7,587 bases of DNA from CAYQCH01 sp964415935 (lineage in GTDB: Bacteria; Patescibacteriota; Patescibacteriia; VMEV01; CAYQCH01), in NCBI GenBank assembly GCA_964415935.1, contig CAYQCH010000035.1:1-7587 (forward strand), written 5' to 3'. Positions 6,639-7,587 of this stretch are shown in pieces. A model generated the notes under the pieces. It searched no databases. It saw only the letters and a program-made list of their open reading frames with translations, and was not told where the DNA came from. Every line of letters begins with the position of its first letter. The first letter of the stretch is position 1. Made by a program: the position numbers and the translations under genes.

Positions 6639-6667
6639 TTGTTTTTCCCGTCGGATTTTGCTAAAAT
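6639..6667 (+). promoter_or_regulatory. Candidate promoter for the MBL-fold gene and gyrA
   Basis: TTGTTT (6639-6644) and TAAAAT (6662-6667) are 17 bases apart, and the -10 box is extended by TG at 6659-6660. Transcription would start near 6674, about 38 bases before the ATG at 6712. This supports 6712 as the start codon, because the longer in-frame ATG at 6598 lies upstream of the promoter. Confidence 0.6.
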
Positions 6668-6680
6668 TCCATCATCGAAT

Positions 6681-6703
6681 AGGCGCGTTTTCGCCTGATT
6701 TTT
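6681..6703 (+). promoter_or_regulatory. Terminator-like hairpin in the leader of the MBL-fold gene
   Basis: AGGCG (6681-6685) pairs with CGCCT (6692-6696) around a six-base loop, and GA followed by five Ts comes directly after (6697-6703). It lies inside the predicted leader, between promoter and start codon, so it could act only on this operon's own transcript. The five-base-pair stem is weak for a terminator; an attenuator is possible but unproven. Confidence 0.3.
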
Positions 6704-6711
6704 ATTGCATT

Positions 6712-7326
6712 ATGAACATATACTGGCATGGGCTTAATTGCCTGCGTTTGGAAGGAAAAGACTGCACGGTGCTGCTTGATCCCTTTGGTCCCGAATCCGG
6801 CTTGAAATTGCCGCGTTCTAAGGTAGACATCGTCGCCGCCAGTTCGGAAGACGCCGCCGCCGAGGATGTCTCCGGCGAGCCGTTCATCATCGACGTGCCC
6901 GGCGAATACGAAAAAATGGGCGTCTTTATTTATGGCTTGCCGTGGAAAAACGATAAAACAGGGAAGCGCTCGGCGTTGTTTCGCGTGAACATGGAGGACA
7001 TTTCCTTCGGGCATATCGGCACAGCCGACAAACCGCTGACGTCGGAGGCCATGGAAATGCTGGAGGGCGTGGACGTGCTCTGCCTGCCGGTGGGCAATGA
7101 GGAGGGGCTGTCCGTCAAAGACGCCGTGGACATCGTAAACGACGTTGAACCACGCATCGTGATTCCCATGGACTATGCGGCATCCGGCGTGAAGCTGAAA
7201 CGCAAAGGCCCGGAAGCCTTTCTCAAGGAATTGGGCCTGAAGCCGGAGACCGTAGACAAGCTGAAGCTGGCCAAAAAAGATTTGCCGGTCGACCAGCGGC
7301 TGGTTTATTTGATTGAGCGAACCTAG
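6712..7326 (+). CDS. Metallo-beta-lactamase-fold protein lacking the metal-binding residues
   Basis: A 204-residue protein resembling the small UlaG/Lactamase_B_3-like MBL-fold proteins common in Candidate Phyla bacteria. Framework blocks recognisable from the family are the N-terminal MNIYWHGLNCLRLEG, TVLLDPFG (19-26), FIIDVPGEYEKMGVFIYG (58-75), VDVLCLPVG (120-128), DAVDIVNDVEPRIVIPMDY (137-155) and a C-terminal FLKELG (170-175). The HxHxDH loop expected after VDIV (about 38-52) reads ASSEDAAAED, with no histidine. The GDLG-type Asp is replaced by H101 in FGHIG, and the PMHY-type His by D154 in PMDY. A hydrolase activity of the usual kind is therefore unlikely. The start at 6712 fits the family N-terminus and the promoter at 6639-6667; no Shine-Dalgarno is visible. 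The stop lies 8 bases before gyrA, so the two are probably co-transcribed. Coding status is firm; family assignment is likely; biological role unknown. Confidence 0.82.
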   Translation: MNIYWHGLNCLRLEGKDCTVLLDPFGPESGLKLPRSKVDIVAASSEDAAAEDVSGEPFIIDVPGEYEKMGVFIYGLPWKNDKTGKRSALFRVNMEDISFGHIGTADKPLTSEAMEMLEGVDVLCLPVGNEEGLSVKDAVDIVNDVEPRIVIPMDYAASGVKLKRKGPEAFLKELGLKPETVDKLKLAKKDLPVDQRLVYLIERT

Positions 7327-7334
7327 TTTGAGAT

Positions 7335-7587
7335 ATGGCAAAACGCAAACAGAGCGAAGAAGAGCAAAAGCTGGCTGCAGCCGCTGCCGGCACGGAGGGT
7401 AAGATCCAGGAGCAGCCGCTGGTGGAGGAGCTAAAAACGTCCTACCTCGACTACGCCATGTCCGTCATCGTCCAGCGCGCCTTGCCGGACGTCCGTGACG
7501 GCCTCAAACCGGTGCATCGCCGCATTTTGTATGCCATGTGGAAGGTGGGGTTGCGCGCCAATGCCAAGTTCCGCAAATCCGCCACCG
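7335..7587 (+). CDS. gyrA: GyrA, DNA gyrase subunit A (N-terminal part; 3' end outside window)
   Basis: The first 84 residues of a type IIA topoisomerase A subunit, which with GyrB introduces negative supercoils into DNA. After a charged, Ala-rich N-terminal tail (residues 1 to about 28), the family block begins at LVEELKTSYLDYAMSVIVQR. It continues with ALPDVRDGLKPVHRRILYAM (49-68) and FRKSAT, just ahead of where the conserved GKYHPHGD and the catalytic tyrosine would follow. ParC shares these blocks, but a single GyrA is the more likely call, especially in a small genome. The ATG at 7335 lies 8 bases after the stop of the MBL-fold gene, preceded only by a weak GAG. Translation may therefore depend partly on coupling to the upstream gene, and expression on the promoter at 6639-6667. 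Confidence 0.93.
   Translation, partial: MAKRKQSEEEQKLAAAAAGTEGKIQEQPLVEELKTSYLDYAMSVIVQRALPDVRDGLKPVHRRILYAMWKVGLRANAKFRKSAT

Noticed and set aside
6598..6711. A 38-residue N-terminal extension of the MBL-fold protein from an ATG at 6598.
   Set aside because: That ATG lies upstream of the best promoter (6639-6667), the extension has no family similarity, and the family N-terminus begins at the ATG at 6712.
6661..7341. A 226-codon - strand open frame opposite the MBL-fold gene.
   Set aside because: The sense strand carries MBL-fold framework blocks, a promoter and an operon partner; the antisense translation shows no motif.
1..7587. A new defence, mobile or biosynthetic system in the window.
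   Set aside because: The genes are mostly recognisable housekeeping families. I saw no transposase, integrase, toxin-antitoxin pair, CRISPR repeats or phage gene, and no gene cluster with an unexplained shared function.

Overview
The window looks like an ordinary housekeeping stretch of a bacterial chromosome with moderately high GC, probably from a member of the Candidate Phyla Radiation (Patescibacteria). That placement is my inference. It rests on the style of the PilB-like ATPase, a compact FtsH, a four-domain S1 protein and a small metallo-beta-lactamase-fold protein directly upstream of gyrA. It was not tested by a search. No mobile element, CRISPR array, tRNA, rRNA or phage gene was seen, and no gap between genes exceeds about 215 bases.

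Layout, left to right: (1) the 3' two-thirds of tsaD (+ strand, cut by the window edge); (2) a PilB/GspE-type ATPase gene on the - strand, ending one base from the tsaD stop; (3) a 174-base divergent intergenic region with candidate promoters and hairpins; (4) ftsH (+), closed by a very strong intrinsic terminator; (5) a gene for an unrecognised multi-pass membrane protein (+), starting 18 bases after that terminator behind an extended -10 element; (6) a bidirectional terminator shared with (7) a four-domain ribosomal-protein-S1-like gene (-); (8) a 215-base divergent region with a promoter for each side; (9) a small MBL-fold protein gene (+), 8 bases before (10) the 5' end of gyrA (+), cut by the window edge.

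Functionally these are core genes: tRNA t6A modification (TsaD), membrane proteolysis (FtsH), translation (S1), DNA topology (GyrA), and the motor of a type IV pilus or related secretion machine (PilB/GspE). I see no sign that they form one new pathway. The most interesting item is the MBL-fold protein. It keeps the family framework but has lost essentially all recognisable metal ligands, so it looks like a non-catalytic family member co-transcribed with gyrA. Second come leader hairpins followed by T-runs ahead of ftsH and the MBL gene, and a general lack of Shine-Dalgarno sequences except ahead of the S1 gene.
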